From NCBI GenBank assembly GCA_903951595.1, contig CAJBCQ010000213.1:1-32533 (forward strand): a stretch of DNA of 32,533 bases, given 5' to 3'. The position numbers were made by a program, and so were the translations under genes. Shown piece by piece: positions 22,172 to 31,251 of the stretch. The notes beneath the pieces were generated by a model. The model made no database searches. It worked only from the letters and a program-made list of their open reading frames with translations, and had not been told where the DNA came from. Source of the stretch: an uncultured Hyphomicrobiales bacterium. GTDB lineage: Bacteria > Pseudomonadota > Alphaproteobacteria > Rhizobiales > Aestuariivirgaceae. Position 1 is the stretch's first letter, and each line of letters starts with the position of its first letter.

Positions 22172-22855
22172 ATGTCCCTTGAACTGCTCGATTTTATCCT
22201 GATTGGAACGATGCTCGTTTCGGCGCTTCTGGCGCTGTCACGCGGGTTCACCCGTGAAATCCTGTCGCTCATCGCCTGGGGTGCGGCTGGCCTTGCGGCG
22301 GCGGCGGCTCTTCTCAGCCCCGATATCATGAATTTCGCCAAGGCCTATATCCAGCCGGAAGTCGTGGCGACTGTGGGTGTGGGGGCTGGCGTTTTCCTCA
22401 TCGTGCTGATCGTCACATCCCTCATCGGTGTGAAGATTGCCGATTGGGTGCTGGATAGTGCGGCAGGTGCGTTGGACCGCACGCTGGGCTTTGTCTACGG
22501 GTTGACGCGCGGGCTTTTGCTCGTTGTCGTGGCTTATGTTTTCTACATCTGGCTTGTGCCTGCCGACAAGCGCGAGACGTGGATCAAGAACGCACAGTCG
22601 CTGCCGATCGTTGAAAGCACGGCGACTATTCTGATCGGTTTCCTGCCGCCGGAAATCAGCGAGGATCTGCTTTCCAAAATGGCCGCTGCCCATGCACAGA
22701 ACACACCGGCAGAGGGCGCGGAAGGCTATCAGTCTGGCCAGACGCGCGGGCTTAACCAGTTGCTGCAAGGCACGGATGGCAGCACCGAAGCTCTGCCGCC
22801 GCCGGAACCGCCCGCACAACCTAGCTTGGGCGGCCAAAGCACCACCGGGCAATAA
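22172..22855 (+). CDS. cvpA: CvpA family membrane protein
   Basis: CvpA is an inner-membrane protein first known from colicin V production and linked to envelope stress tolerance; its molecular function is unclear. The 227-residue protein has about four membrane helices in the first 140 residues and the family motifs FILIGTMLVSALLALSRGFT, REILSLIAWG and DRTLGFVYGLTRGLLLV. A polar, proline-rich tail (LPPPEPPAQP) follows. The ATG at 22172 gives the usual start MSLELLDFILIG; the frame is open to 22082, but that part is not family-like. It is 16 bases before purF, the same pairing as in E. coli. Confidence 0.92.
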   Translation: MSLELLDFILIGTMLVSALLALSRGFTREILSLIAWGAAGLAAAAALLSPDIMNFAKAYIQPEVVATVGVGAGVFLIVLIVTSLIGVKIADWVLDSAAGALDRTLGFVYGLTRGLLLVVVAYVFYIWLVPADKRETWIKNAQSLPIVESTATILIGFLPPEISEDLLSKMAAAHAQNTPAEGAEGYQSGQTRGLNQLLQGTDGSTEALPPPEPPAQPSLGGQSTTGQ

Positions 22856-22871
22856 GAAAGGCAATCAACCC

Positions 22872-24335
22872 ATGGCGCATGATACATTCAACCTCGACAT
22901 GGATGGTGACACGCTTCGCGAAGAATGCGGCGTGTTCGGCATTTTTGGCCATGATGATGCCTCCGCCCTTACCGCCCTTGGGCTTCACGCCTTGCAGCAC
23001 CGGGGCCAAGAGGCCGCCGGGATCGTGTCTTATGATGGTGGGCGCTTTCATGCCGAAAAAGGCTTGGGGCTTGTTAGCGATTATTTCTCTCGGGAAGAAA
23101 CCATTGGCCGTCTGAAGGGCCGCGTGGCTTTGGGCCATGTGCGCTATTCGACAACGGGCGAAACCATTCTACGCAATGTGCAGCCCCTATTTGCCGAGCT
23201 TGCCACGGGTGGGCTTGCAGTGGGGCATAATGGCAATCTTACCAATGGGCACATGCTGCGGCGCGATCTCATCCAACAAGGTGCGATCTATCAATCAACA
23301 TCTGACACGGAAGCCATTTTGCACCTTGTCGCGCGCTCTACCAAGCCGCGTATCGTGGAGCGTTTCATTGATGCGCTGCGGCTTCTGGAAGGGGCTTATT
23401 CGCTGGTCGCCATGACCAACAAGAAGCTCATCGGCGCGCGTGATCCCTTGGGCATCCGGCCCCTCATTCTGGGAGAGTTGAACGGCGCCTATATCCTCTG
23501 CTCAGAAACCTGCGCGCTCGACATTATCGGTGCCAAGTTTGTGCGCGAAGTTGAGAATGGCGAAGTGGTGGTGATTTCGGAAGAAGGCATCCAGTCACTG
23601 CGCCCCTTCCCCAAGCTGCCCGCGCGGCCGTGCATTTTCGAATATGTGTATTTCTCGCGTCCTGACAGCGTGCTGGGTGGACGGTCTGTCTATGCCGCGC
23701 GCAAGGCGATGGGTGTGCAGCTGGCCCAGGAAAGCCCGGCGGATGTGGATGTGATTATTCCCGTGCCGGATTCAGGTGTGCCGGCCGCGCTGGGTTATGC
23801 CCAGCAATCTGGTATTCCGTTTGAGCTTGGCATCATTCGCAACCACTATGTGGGGCGCACCTTCATTGAGCCTACCCAGCAAATCCGGGCGCTGGGTGTG
23901 AAGCTGAAGCACAATGCCAATCGCTCGGTCATTGCTGGCAAGCGCATTTTGCTCGTCGATGACAGCGTGGTGCGGGGCACAACTTCGGTGAAAATTGTGA
24001 AGATGATGTATGAGGCCGGTGCCAAGGAAGTGCATATGCGTATTGCCAGCCCGCCGATCAAGCACCCGGATTTCTACGGCATCGACACGCCAGAGCAGAA
24101 GCATTTGCTTGCCGCCACGCACAGCATCGAGGAGATGCGTGAATTCATTGGGGTCAAGTCGCTGGCCTTCCTTTCGGTAAATGGAATTTATGCGGCCGTC
24201 GGCGGCACGCCGCGCAATGATGTGCAGCCGCAATTCACGGACCATTGCTTTACCGGCGATTACCCAACCCCCCTCACCGATCTTGAAGGGCAGGCCACAC
24301 CGCGCCAGCTTTCGCTTCTGGCGGAAGGGCGCTGA
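22872..24335 (+). CDS. purF: Amidophosphoribosyltransferase
   Basis: PurF makes 5-phosphoribosylamine from PRPP and glutamine, the first committed step of purine synthesis. The 487-residue protein has the short N-terminal propeptide and the nucleophile Cys19 in REECGVFGIFG, the glutaminase motifs ALQHRGQEAAGIVSYDGG and GHNGNLTNG, and the PRPP-binding loop ILLVDDSVVRGTTS near residue 360. VIIPVPDSGVPAALGYAQQSG is also typical. The ATG at 22872 has AAAGG upstream. It lies between cvpA and an SDR gene that begins 2 bases after it, so the three are probably one transcript. Confidence 0.97.
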   Translation: MAHDTFNLDMDGDTLREECGVFGIFGHDDASALTALGLHALQHRGQEAAGIVSYDGGRFHAEKGLGLVSDYFSREETIGRLKGRVALGHVRYSTTGETILRNVQPLFAELATGGLAVGHNGNLTNGHMLRRDLIQQGAIYQSTSDTEAILHLVARSTKPRIVERFIDALRLLEGAYSLVAMTNKKLIGARDPLGIRPLILGELNGAYILCSETCALDIIGAKFVREVENGEVVVISEEGIQSLRPFPKLPARPCIFEYVYFSRPDSVLGGRSVYAARKAMGVQLAQESPADVDVIIPVPDSGVPAALGYAQQSGIPFELGIIRNHYVGRTFIEPTQQIRALGVKLKHNANRSVIAGKRILLVDDSVVRGTTSVKIVKMMYEAGAKEVHMRIASPPIKHPDFYGIDTPEQKHLLAATHSIEEMREFIGVKSLAFLSVNGIYAAVGGTPRNDVQPQFTDHCFTGDYPTPLTDLEGQATPRQLSLLAEGR

Positions 24336-24337
24336 AT

Positions 24338-25069
24338 ATGGGTGTGCTTTCGGGAAAGATCGCGCTCGTAACAGGTGCCTCGCGCGGCATTGGACGCGCC
24401 ATGGCGTTGATGCTGGCGCGTGAAGGAGCGCATGTGATCGCCACTGCGCGCACGGTGGGCGGGCTTGAAGAATTGGATGATGACATCCGCAAAGCCGGTG
24501 GTGCGGCCACATTGGTTCCGCTCGACATCAAGGATGCAGAAGGGGTGGACCGCTTGGGTGCGGCCATTTTTGAACGCTGGCAGAAGCTGGATATTCTTGT
24601 CGGCAATGCCGGCATTTTAGGCAAGCTGTCGCCGCTGGGGCATATTGATCCTTCTGTTTGGGCCGATGTGATGGCGACCAATGTGACGGCCAATTGGCGT
24701 CTCATCCGTTCCATGGACCCGCTGTTGCGGCAGGCTGAGGCACCGCGTGCGGTATTTTTGACGTCTGGAGCGGCGGGGAATTTCCGTGCCTATTGGGGGG
24801 CCTATTCGGTTTCCAAGGCAGGGTTGGAAGCCTTGGTGAAAACCTATGCCGCTGAAATGGCAACCACGCCTTTGCGCGTGAACCTGCTTAGTCCCGGGCC
24901 CATCGCCACCAAAATGCGCGCGCAAGCCATGCCGGGGGAAGATGCAAGCACATTGCCAACGGCGGACGCCTTGGCGCAGGCCGCGTTGCCTTTGTTTTTG
25001 GATCCGGTGGATGTGACGGGGGAAGTGTTTCGCTTCCAGCGTGAAAGTGGCAAGCTGGTTCAGCAGTGA
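24338..25069 (+). CDS. Short-chain dehydrogenase/reductase next to purF
   Basis: The 243-residue classical SDR has the NAD(P)-binding loop TGASRGIGRAMA, NAGILGK in the middle, the catalytic serine in LTSGAAG and the YSVSK pair of Tyr and Lys. The arginine after the first strand (TARTVGG) would suit NADP. The substrate cannot be told from the sequence. An SDR directly after purF is a recurring arrangement in alphaproteobacteria, with 2 bases between them here, but its relation to purine synthesis is unknown. FabG activity is possible but unlikely, since a canonical fabG lies in the window. It converges with der. Confidence 0.85.
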   Translation: MGVLSGKIALVTGASRGIGRAMALMLAREGAHVIATARTVGGLEELDDDIRKAGGAATLVPLDIKDAEGVDRLGAAIFERWQKLDILVGNAGILGKLSPLGHIDPSVWADVMATNVTANWRLIRSMDPLLRQAEAPRAVFLTSGAAGNFRAYWGAYSVSKAGLEALVKTYAAEMATTPLRVNLLSPGPIATKMRAQAMPGEDASTLPTADALAQAALPLFLDPVDVTGEVFRFQRESGKLVQQ

Positions 25070-25077
25070 ACCAGCGC

Positions 25078-25106
25078 GATAAGGTGGTTTACCGATCACC
25101 CTTATC
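25078..25106. terminator. Hairpin between convergent SDR and der genes
   Basis: GATAAGGTG (25078-25086) pairs with CACCCTTATC (25097-25106) with one bulged C. It overlaps the end of der and follows the SDR stop by 8 bases. There is no T run on either side, so it is a weak candidate for a shared bidirectional terminator. Confidence 0.35.
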
Positions 25107-26540
25107 AAACGGATTGCGCCCTGCCCGCATGTTGAAGCGGATGGGAACACCACCCAGATCGAAATCATCGCGCAGGCCCTTCACGAGATAGCGGATATAG
25201 CTTTCCGGCACATCATCCGCGCGTTGGCAGAAGCCGATGAAGGTGGGCGGGCGGTTTCTGGCTTGCGTCATGTAGCGGATTTTCAAACGCCTGCCGCCGG
25301 GTGCCGGGGGTGGATGGCGTTCAAGCATGGCCGCGAGCCAGCGGTTGAGCTTTTGTGTGCGGATGCGGCTGTTCCATTTGGCGTACATGTCGAACACAGC
25401 CTTCATCAGCTTATCAACACCCTGCCCCCGCTCGCCCGACAGCGGCACGAGCGCAACGCCCTTGATCTGGGGTAAGAGGTAGCCGACTTCTTCTTCGAGA
25501 TATTTCAGAAGCTTCTGCTTGTCCTCCACCGCATCCCATTTATTGAGTGCGATGACGAGGCCACGGCCTTCCTGTTCAATGAGATCGGCGATCTGCAAAT
25601 CCTGCTTGTCGAAGGGGGAAGCCGCATCAATCATCAGCACCACCACTTCGGCAAAGCGCACGGCGCGCAGCGCGTCAGTGACGGACATTTTTTCCAGCTT
25701 CTCATTCACGCGCGATTTGCGGCGCAGGCCTGCGGTGTCCCACAGTTTGACGGGCTGGCCTTGCCAGTTCCAATCGACACTGATGCTATCGCGCGTGATG
25801 CCCGCTTCGGGGCCGGTGAGCATGCGTTCTTCACCCAAAAGCGTGTTGATGAGGGTGGACTTGCCCGCATTCGGGCGGCCCACAATTGCCAAGCGCAGCG
25901 GGCGCTTTTCGGAGAGGCGTTCTGCTTCATCGAGCTTTTCGAGAGCCGCTTCGCGGGCTTCCTCATCATCGAGGCCTGCAATGGCGGCTTCCTGCGCGTC
26001 GCTGGTTTCGGGGCTTGCCGCAGCATCGACTTCTTCATCGTCATAAGGATCAAGCCAAGGCAGCATGGCATCATAAAGATCACCAAGGCCTACGCCATGT
26101 TCAGCGGAAATGGCGATGGGTTCGCCCAGCCCCAAGCCCCAAGCATCGCCCAGGGTGAAGCTGGCCTTGTTGCCTTCGCATTTATTGGCGAGCAGCAGAA
26201 CGGGCTTGCCCTTTTTACGCACGATTTCGGCAAAGTGCCGATCCATCGGGGTGACACCCTGGCGGGCGTCGATCACGAACAGGCATAAATCCGCATCATC
26301 AATGGCGGCTTCGGTTTGGCCACGCATGCGATCTTCCAGCGTGCCTGCCTTGGCCCGGTCGAGGCCTGCGGTATCGAGCAGCGCGAAGCGGCGGCCACCG
26401 AGCGAGGCATCGCCTTCGCGCCGGTCGCGCGTTACCCCCGGCTGGTCATCGACAAGGGCGAGCTTGCGTCCGATCAGGCGATTGAACAGCGTGGATTTGC
26501 CGACATTCGGGCGGCCGACGATCACAACGGTGGCGGTCAT
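25089..26540 (-). CDS. der: Ribosome-assembly GTPase Der (EngA)
   Basis: Der has two GTPase domains and a KH-like domain and is needed for 50S subunit maturation. The 483-residue protein has [14 protein letters not shown] with LLDTAGLD and NKCE in the first domain. The second has [16 protein letters not shown] near residue 221, [12 protein letters not shown] and NKWD. The C-terminal RNA-binding domain includes [20 protein letters not shown]. The linker between the GTPase domains (about residues 165-210) is longer and more acidic than in E. coli ([14 protein letters not shown]). It starts 14 bases after bamB, a usual neighbour, and is the last gene of the leftward unit. Confidence 0.97.
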   Translation of the reverse strand: MTATVVIVGRPNVGKSTLFNRLIGRKLALVDDQPGVTRDRREGDASLGGRRFALLDTAGLDRAKAGTLEDRMRGQTEAAIDDADLCLFVIDARQGVTPMDRHFAEIVRKKGKPVLLLANKCEGNKASFTLGDAWGLGLGEPIAISAEHGVGLGDLYDAMLPWLDPYDDEEVDAAASPETSDAQEAAIAGLDDEEAREAALEKLDEAERLSEKRPLRLAIVGRPNAGKSTLINTLLGEERMLTGPEAGITRDSISVDWNWQGQPVKLWDTAGLRRKSRVNEKLEKMSVTDALRAVRFAEVVVLMIDAASPFDKQDLQIADLIEQEGRGLVIALNKWDAVEDKQKLLKYLEEEVGYLLPQIKGVALVPLSGERGQGVDKLMKAVFDMYAKWNSRIRTQKLNRWLAAMLERHPPPAPGGRRLKIRYMTQARNRPPTFIGFCQRADDVPESYIRYLVKGLRDDFDLGGVPIRFNMRAGRNPFDKGDR

Positions 26541-26554
26541 ACGTTTTCAATAGC

Positions 26555-27856
26555 CTATCGCAGCGCAATCAGATCCGCGCTGTCTGAGAGAAGGTAAACC
26601 GTGCCGTTGGCAACGACCGGTGCAATGTAAAATTTGCCGCCGAGCTTTTGCGTTCCCAGAAGCTCGCCCGTTTGCGGGCTGAAGCTGGCCAGAAGGCCGG
26701 TGTTGGAAACCGCGATCAGCTTATTGCCGGCCAGAACGGGTCCGGCCCATGTGCCTTCCGGCAAGGGCTTGATCCACCAGGTGCCGCCGGTTTTGGTGGA
26801 AATGGCCTGCAGCTTGCCATCACGGCTGATGACATAGAGAGCCGAACCGGCAGCCCATGGCGTCTCGGTTCCAGCAATGCTGCGTTCCCAGATGCGCTGG
26901 CCGGTTTGGCCGTCAAAAGCGGCAAAGCGGCCTGTATGAGACAAGGCAAAGGCGGTGGTGCCGTCGATCACCGGGCGGGCGGAAATATCGTTTAGATTGG
27001 CAAGGCCCGTTGAGGTGTCGAGCGCGGTGAGCGATTCCACCCACAGGCCAAGGCCGCTAGATGCGCTGATGCCGACGAGATCGCCGGAGGTAGTGGGTGC
27101 CACTACAAGATCACCAGCCACAGCCGGACTGGTGCTCGACAGGGCGGACGCGGCTTCGCCCGTGCCTTGATAGCGCCAGAGCTCCGTGCCGTCAGCAGCG
27201 TTCATGGCGTAGACATCATTGGTGACGGTGACAAAATAGATGCGGCCATTTTCAACCGTTGGGGCAGTGCGGACCGGCACATCCACCTTCTTGCGCCAGA
27301 CTTCCTTGCCGTCGCCTGCGTTGAGGGCGACGATTTCGCCAAAAGCGGTGGCGGCGTAAATGCGCTGGCCGTCCGACGCGATGCCACCGCCATAGGCACC
27401 AGCGCCATCTTCGCCATTGGGCACGGCGGATGTGCGCCACAGGCGCTTGCCTGCGGCATCAAAGCCCGTAATGGTGGCTTCGGTATCCATGACATAGAGG
27501 CGGCCATTATCGAAGATGGGTGGCGCTGTCAGGCGGCCGTTCTTGTCGGAACCGGCACCAGCACTGGCGGCAAAAAGCTTTTTGAGTTCACCGCCCAGCT
27601 GAAGATGCTGGAGATTGTGAGAGGCGTTGCCGCCCGATTGCGGCCAGCCGGCATTGGCCATGGCGGCGGGAATGGCGATAGGCTCGGCAGGTGTTGCCGC
27701 CTCACCGGTATTGCCTTCCGGCAGAACGGTTTCGCGCGTGCCGACCAGCGGCTGGTCTTTGTCAGCCCCAAAATCCAGCAGCTTGCTTGCGGTAGTTCCG
27801 CAACCGGCGAGCGTCAGGGCCATAAGTCCGGCAAAGGCAATGCGGCGGATGTTCAT
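26555..27856 (-). CDS. bamB: Outer-membrane assembly lipoprotein BamB (PQQ-like beta-propeller)
   Basis: BamB is a periplasmic lipoprotein of the Bam complex that helps BamA insert beta-barrels. The 433-residue protein has a lipobox LAGC with lipidated Cys19, a proline/alanine linker, and then about eight repeats of the PQQ beta-propeller type, with blades containing GxxxW or GxxLW such as AGDGKEVWRKKVDVPVR, AADGTELWRYQGTG and TGQRIWERSI. Position beside der and a YfgM-like gene is the standard arrangement and supports BamB rather than a quinoprotein enzyme. No dehydrogenase motif is seen. It is 2 bases after the YfgM-like gene. Confidence 0.92.
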   Translation of the reverse strand: MNIRRIAFAGLMALTLAGCGTTASKLLDFGADKDQPLVGTRETVLPEGNTGEAATPAEPIAIPAAMANAGWPQSGGNASHNLQHLQLGGELKKLFAASAGAGSDKNGRLTAPPIFDNGRLYVMDTEATITGFDAAGKRLWRTSAVPNGEDGAGAYGGGIASDGQRIYAATAFGEIVALNAGDGKEVWRKKVDVPVRTAPTVENGRIYFVTVTNDVYAMNAADGTELWRYQGTGEAASALSSTSPAVAGDLVVAPTTSGDLVGISASSGLGLWVESLTALDTSTGLANLNDISARPVIDGTTAFALSHTGRFAAFDGQTGQRIWERSIAGTETPWAAGSALYVISRDGKLQAISTKTGGTWWIKPLPEGTWAGPVLAGNKLIAVSNTGLLASFSPQTGELLGTQKLGGKFYIAPVVANGTVYLLSDSADLIALR

Positions 27857-27858
27857 GT

Positions 27859-28524
27859 TTATCCTGCGTTCTTGGCGCCGAGGCGCGGGGCAAGCACTTG
27901 AAGGAGAATTTGCGCCCGCGAGCGCGCGCTCGCGGGGGCTTCAGGGTCGGCCATAAGCTCATTGAGCAGCGCGTCCGCCTTGGCCAGATCGCCAGCCTTG
28001 TAATAGGCAAGGCCCAAAATTTCACGCACGCCATTGCGCCAGGCGTTTTGCGGGGTGTTGAGGCCATTCAGGCGGGTTTCGAGGTCAGCCGGGGAAGCGG
28101 TGTCCACCAGCAGCCAAGCGGCCCGCACACGGGCGGTTTCGGCCAGAAGCGGGTCGCTGCCAGACGCGAGGCTGTCATAGGCCTTCACGGCTCCTTCCAC
28201 ATCACCTGCGGCGGCCAGATTGGCGGCTTCGCGCAGGCTGGCCAAGGCAGCAAAGCCCTGATGCCCACCCTTGGCGGCGGCGAAGGCCTTGGCAGCTTCG
28301 GCGGAATTGCCTTCATTTTCGAGCTTGGCAGCGGCAAAATAGGCCCTTGCTGCGGTTTCGGACTGCTTGAGCTGGAAATACTCATAGCCCTTTATGCCAG
28401 AGACCGCCGCGATGACGCCGATGCTGACCGCGATGATGGCATTGCCATAGCGTTTCCACAGCTTGGAAAGCTGGTCGCGGCGGACATCTTCATCCACTTC
28501 GCGGAACAGTGATTCATCGCTCAA
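27859..28524 (-). CDS. YfgM-like membrane-anchored tetratricopeptide protein
   Basis: The 221-residue protein has a short cytoplasmic N-terminus, one membrane helix (about residues 28-46, NAIIAVSIGVIAAVSGIKG) and a periplasmic part rich in alanine helices that read as tetratricopeptide-like repeats (from about residue 55 on). This is the layout of YfgM, an inner-membrane protein linked to the SecYEG translocon and periplasmic chaperones and encoded next to bamB and der. The start is a TTG at 28524 with GGGGAG about eight bases upstream; the ATG nearby is out of frame. Function in this organism is inferred from position and layout. Confidence 0.82.
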   Translation of the reverse strand: MSDESLFREVDEDVRRDQLSKLWKRYGNAIIAVSIGVIAAVSGIKGYEYFQLKQSETAARAYFAAAKLENEGNSAEAAKAFAAAKGGHQGFAALASLREAANLAAAGDVEGAVKAYDSLASGSDPLLAETARVRAAWLLVDTASPADLETRLNGLNTPQNAWRNGVREILGLAYYKAGDLAKADALLNELMADPEAPASARSRAQILLQVLAPRLGAKNAG

Positions 28525-28548
28525 AACAGAAACTCCCCAAGCAAGACA

Positions 28549-28566
28549 TTACGCTTCAGCGCGTAA
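28549..28566 (-). promoter_or_regulatory. Small stem before the YfgM-like gene
   Basis: TTACGC (28549-28554) and GCGTAA (28561-28566) form a perfect 6-base stem with a 6-base loop in the 79-base gap between panB and the YfgM-like gene. There is no T run. It could be an operator, a weak terminator of panB or chance. Confidence 0.25.
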
Positions 28567-28603
28567 GGTAACCGCTTGGCCAAATCAAGGCAAATCCGGT
28601 GGG

Positions 28604-29422
28604 CTAGTCTTTCACCTTGTAAGTGTTCTCCGCCGCCGGGAAGCTGCGGGTGCGGACTTCTTCGGCGTAGAGGGCGATGGCGTCTTCGATCACCTTGCCG
28701 ACCTTGCCGAATTCCTTGACGAATTTGGCCACTTTGGGGGAAAGGCCCAGCATATCCTCCATGACGAGGATCTGGCCGTCACAATGGGCGGAGGCACCGA
28801 TGCCGATGGTGGGAATGGGGATGGCGGCGGTGATTTTGGCCGCCAGCGGCTCGGCCAGCGCCTCCAGCACCACGGCGAAGGCACCGGCTTCAGCGACCAG
28901 CCGGGCGTCTTCCTCAATATGGGCCCATTGGTCGCGGGTGCGGCCTTGGGTGACGAAGCCGCCCATCACGTTCACCGATTGGGGGGTCATGCCGATATGG
29001 GCCATTACCGGAATGCCGCGCTCGGTCAAAAAGCGGATGGTTTCGGCCATGCGGCGGCCACCTTCCAATTTGATGGCACCACATTCGGTTTCCTTCATCA
29101 CGCGGGCGGCGTTGCGGAAGGCTTGGGCGGGGCTTTCCTCATAGGAACCGAAGGGCATGTCCACCACCACAAGCGCGCGGCGCGCGCCACGGGTGACGGC
29201 GCGGCCATGCATGATCATGAGGTCGAGGGGCACGGGGATTGTCGATTCAAAGCCGTGCATGACCATGCCGAGGCTGTCGCCCACGAGCAGGAAATCCACA
29301 TATTTATCGGCAATGGCGGCGGTGTGCGCGTGATAGGAGGTGAGCGACACAATGGGTGCCGCACCTTTGCGCGCGGTGATGTCCGGTGCGGTTATGCGCC
29401 GTTGCGGAGGTGATTCAGCCAT
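28604..29422 (-). CDS. panB: 3-methyl-2-oxobutanoate hydroxymethyltransferase
   Basis: PanB makes ketopantoate from 2-oxoisovalerate and methylenetetrahydrofolate, the first step of pantothenate and so of coenzyme A and ACP cofactor synthesis. The 272-residue protein carries [15 protein letters not shown], the metal-site segment [20 protein letters not shown] and [14 protein letters not shown]. It also has [16 protein letters not shown], with the conserved glutamate in [11 protein letters not shown] and [20 protein letters not shown] near the C-terminus. I chose the ATG at 29422, ten bases after AGGAG, over a TTG at 29431. No panC is adjacent. Confidence 0.96.
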   Translation of the reverse strand: MAESPPQRRITAPDITARKGAAPIVSLTSYHAHTAAIADKYVDFLLVGDSLGMVMHGFESTIPVPLDLMIMHGRAVTRGARRALVVVDMPFGSYEESPAQAFRNAARVMKETECGAIKLEGGRRMAETIRFLTERGIPVMAHIGMTPQSVNVMGGFVTQGRTRDQWAHIEEDARLVAEAGAFAVVLEALAEPLAAKITAAIPIPTIGIGASAHCDGQILVMEDMLGLSPKVAKFVKEFGKVGKVIEDAIALYAEEVRTRSFPAAENTYKVKD

Positions 29423-29482
29423 GACGCCCAAGCTCCTGATTTCATGGCTTTTCTAGCATATGGACGGGGCCTCGTCACCCAC

Positions 29483-29989
29483 TCAGAATTTGGTGGTGAG
29501 GCCAGCCCGCAGGAACTGATATTCGGTGCCCAAACCCTCTAGATCCTGCTCGGAATACAGATATTCAGCGCGCACATGCCACAAATCGGTGAGCTGGTGT
29601 TCATAGCCCAAGCCCACGATCCAGCCATCGGGATTATCGCCTTCAATCTGGGTTCCGGCGTAGCCGACGGTGGCGAAGGCCATGCCTGTTTCATTCATCA
29701 CTTTGTAGCCCGCGCGCGGGCGCAGGCTATAGGAGAAATCGTTCTTGTTCAGGGTGTCCGAACTCAAGTCGCCTTCAAGGCCGACAACGAAGCTGGGGCC
29801 CAAATCCATGTTGTAACCGGCAATGATGCTGGCGATGGCTTGCGCGTCTGAAATGCCGCCATCGCTGCTGGCTTCCAGATTACCCACGGCAGCGCCGCCA
29901 TATAGCCCGGTCCAGCTTTCCTGCGCCTGTGCCGCAGGGGCAAGGATGGCCAACAGGGCGGTGGTGATGGCAAGGTAAGCGGTACGCAT
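29483..29989 (-). CDS. Small outer-membrane beta-barrel protein
   Basis: The 168-residue protein has a signal peptide ending AQA-QE (cleavage after about residue 22). Alternating hydrophobic/aromatic strands follow: WTGLYGGAAVGN, SFVVGLEGDLS, LRPRAGYKVM, GMAFATVGYAG, GWIVGLGYEHQL and WHVRAEYLY. It ends in phenylalanine, the usual last residue for Bam-dependent barrels. It fits the OMP_b-brl/porin-like family with eight strands, with no OmpA peptidoglycan domain. Such proteins act as surface or structural barrels; a specific function cannot be given. GGAG lies nine bases before the ATG. It is set apart from panB (60 bases) and nnrU (70 bases) and probably has its own promoter. Confidence 0.85.
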   Translation of the reverse strand: MRTAYLAITTALLAILAPAAQAQESWTGLYGGAAVGNLEASSDGGISDAQAIASIIAGYNMDLGPSFVVGLEGDLSSDTLNKNDFSYSLRPRAGYKVMNETGMAFATVGYAGTQIEGDNPDGWIVGLGYEHQLTDLWHVRAEYLYSEQDLEGLGTEYQFLRAGLTTKF

Positions 29990-30059
29990 AGACGGTTACT
30001 CCAATGGGCCGGATTTTATGCATTTAAGCACTCGTCTGGAACCAAAAGGTTAACGACCT

Positions 30060-30620
30060 TCAGTTTGTTAGCGTCAAAACTGGCACGCCGATCAACACCG
30101 CGTGAAGTTGCGTGAATACTCCGTAAAAGGCCAACCCGAACAGGATACCGAGGAGATTGTGTCCTTTTCGAACCTCCGGCGTGGGACGCATGCCTTGGGC
30201 CAGGCCCAGCGCCAGATAGGCCGCGCCAAAGGCGATGATGCCGCCAAATAGGATGAGGCTTGCCACATCCCCCCGCACAAAAAGATGACCAAAGCCCCAG
30301 AAAATGGTGGCGAGGGCGAGCGGGAAGCGGATGGATTGACGCCAACTGCCCCGGAAAATCCACGTGCCGAGGAACAGGAACGCGATGAGAACCAGAGTGA
30401 AAGTGGCGTACTTGCCCCAGATCGGCGGCTCATAAACCGGCACCCATTCGCGCGCGCGCCAAGCCAGCACAAGCAGCGCCAAAGTGACGAGCGATGCACC
30501 GCCGAAGCCGGGGCCATAGGCCTTGCCCAAACGTGCCCTCAGGGAAGCTTTTGCGGCAGGCATGGCCGCGATGAGGTGGACGGCGATGAAGGCCAAAACG
30601 GCAAGGGCAAGCAGGATCAC
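30060..30620 (-). CDS. NnrU family membrane protein (second of a tandem pair)
   Basis: The 186-residue protein has about five membrane helices. Helix 1 has the histidine in AFIAVHLIAAMP, and a later helix carries RFPLALATIFWGFGHLFVRG with the conserved GHL histidine. A further histidine is in VRKGHNLLG. NnrU proteins were named from denitrification clusters, and the plant 15-cis-zeta-carotene isomerase Z-ISO, a heme protein, belongs to the same family. No nitrite or nitric oxide reductase genes are near, so denitrification is not supported here. It overlaps its paralogue upstream by 4 bases. The true reaction is unknown; isomerase or redox functions are guesses. Confidence 0.85.
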   Translation of the reverse strand: MILLALAVLAFIAVHLIAAMPAAKASLRARLGKAYGPGFGGASLVTLALLVLAWRAREWVPVYEPPIWGKYATFTLVLIAFLFLGTWIFRGSWRQSIRFPLALATIFWGFGHLFVRGDVASLILFGGIIAFGAAYLALGLAQGMRPTPEVRKGHNLLGILFGLAFYGVFTQLHAVLIGVPVLTLTN

Positions 30621-31186
30621 TGGAACACCGGAACATTGAGGACATAAGGGTGGAAGATGAGGGCGAAGAAGGCAAACAGCAACAATCCGCCCGTAATGGC
30701 AATAACATCATGCAGCACGCGCGGCTGATGGGATGGGCGTTTGCCTTGCCATTCATTGAAAGCGACATCAATTATGGACTGGGCGAGGAAAGCCCCGAAA
30801 ACCAAAACACTGGCGAATTTGCCGTTGGAAAGCAGATGCCCCGCCGCCCACAGCCCCACGCCAATGGACATGGGATTACGCAGCCAAGTTTTAAGATAGC
30901 CTTTGTGGAAAGACGCCGCGAGCGCGATCATGCCTAGCAGCACCAACAGCATTGTCGCATGGCGGGACCCTTCGGGCGGATACCAAACGAAATCAGCCGC
31001 GGCAGGCCCGGCGCGCGTGCCCATATAGCCCCAGATGAGCAAGCCCAGACCTGCAAGCGAGATGAGCGAAAACGCATTTTTCCACGCTTTTTCTCCACGC
31101 CCTTGGATGATGACTTGTTTTGCGGGCGTATAGGCAAGAAAATGGACGCCGAAAAACAAAACCAGCCCGAGATAAAGCCAAATCAT
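30617..31186 (-). CDS. NnrU family membrane protein (first of a tandem pair)
   Basis: The 189-residue protein has about five membrane helices. Helix 1 has the histidine in LFFGVHFLAYTPAKQ. FHKGYLKTWLRNPMSIGVGL runs into WAAGHLLSNGKFASVLVF, with the same GHL histidine as its paralogue. The pair share layout and both histidines but differ greatly otherwise, so the duplication is old. The start at 31186 faces an ABA4-like gene on the other strand across 65 bases, and the stop overlaps the second NnrU start. A two-subunit or heterodimeric membrane protein is possible. Function is unknown, as for the family at large. Confidence 0.86.
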   Translation of the reverse strand: MIWLYLGLVLFFGVHFLAYTPAKQVIIQGRGEKAWKNAFSLISLAGLGLLIWGYMGTRAGPAAADFVWYPPEGSRHATMLLVLLGMIALAASFHKGYLKTWLRNPMSIGVGLWAAGHLLSNGKFASVLVFGAFLAQSIIDVAFNEWQGKRPSHQPRVLHDVIAITGGLLLFAFFALIFHPYVLNVPVFQ

Positions 31187-31251
31187 GATGAACCCCTATG
31201 AATCGGTGTCAATCTGGGCCGTACTGCCACAAAAGGCAACGGAGTGCGTCC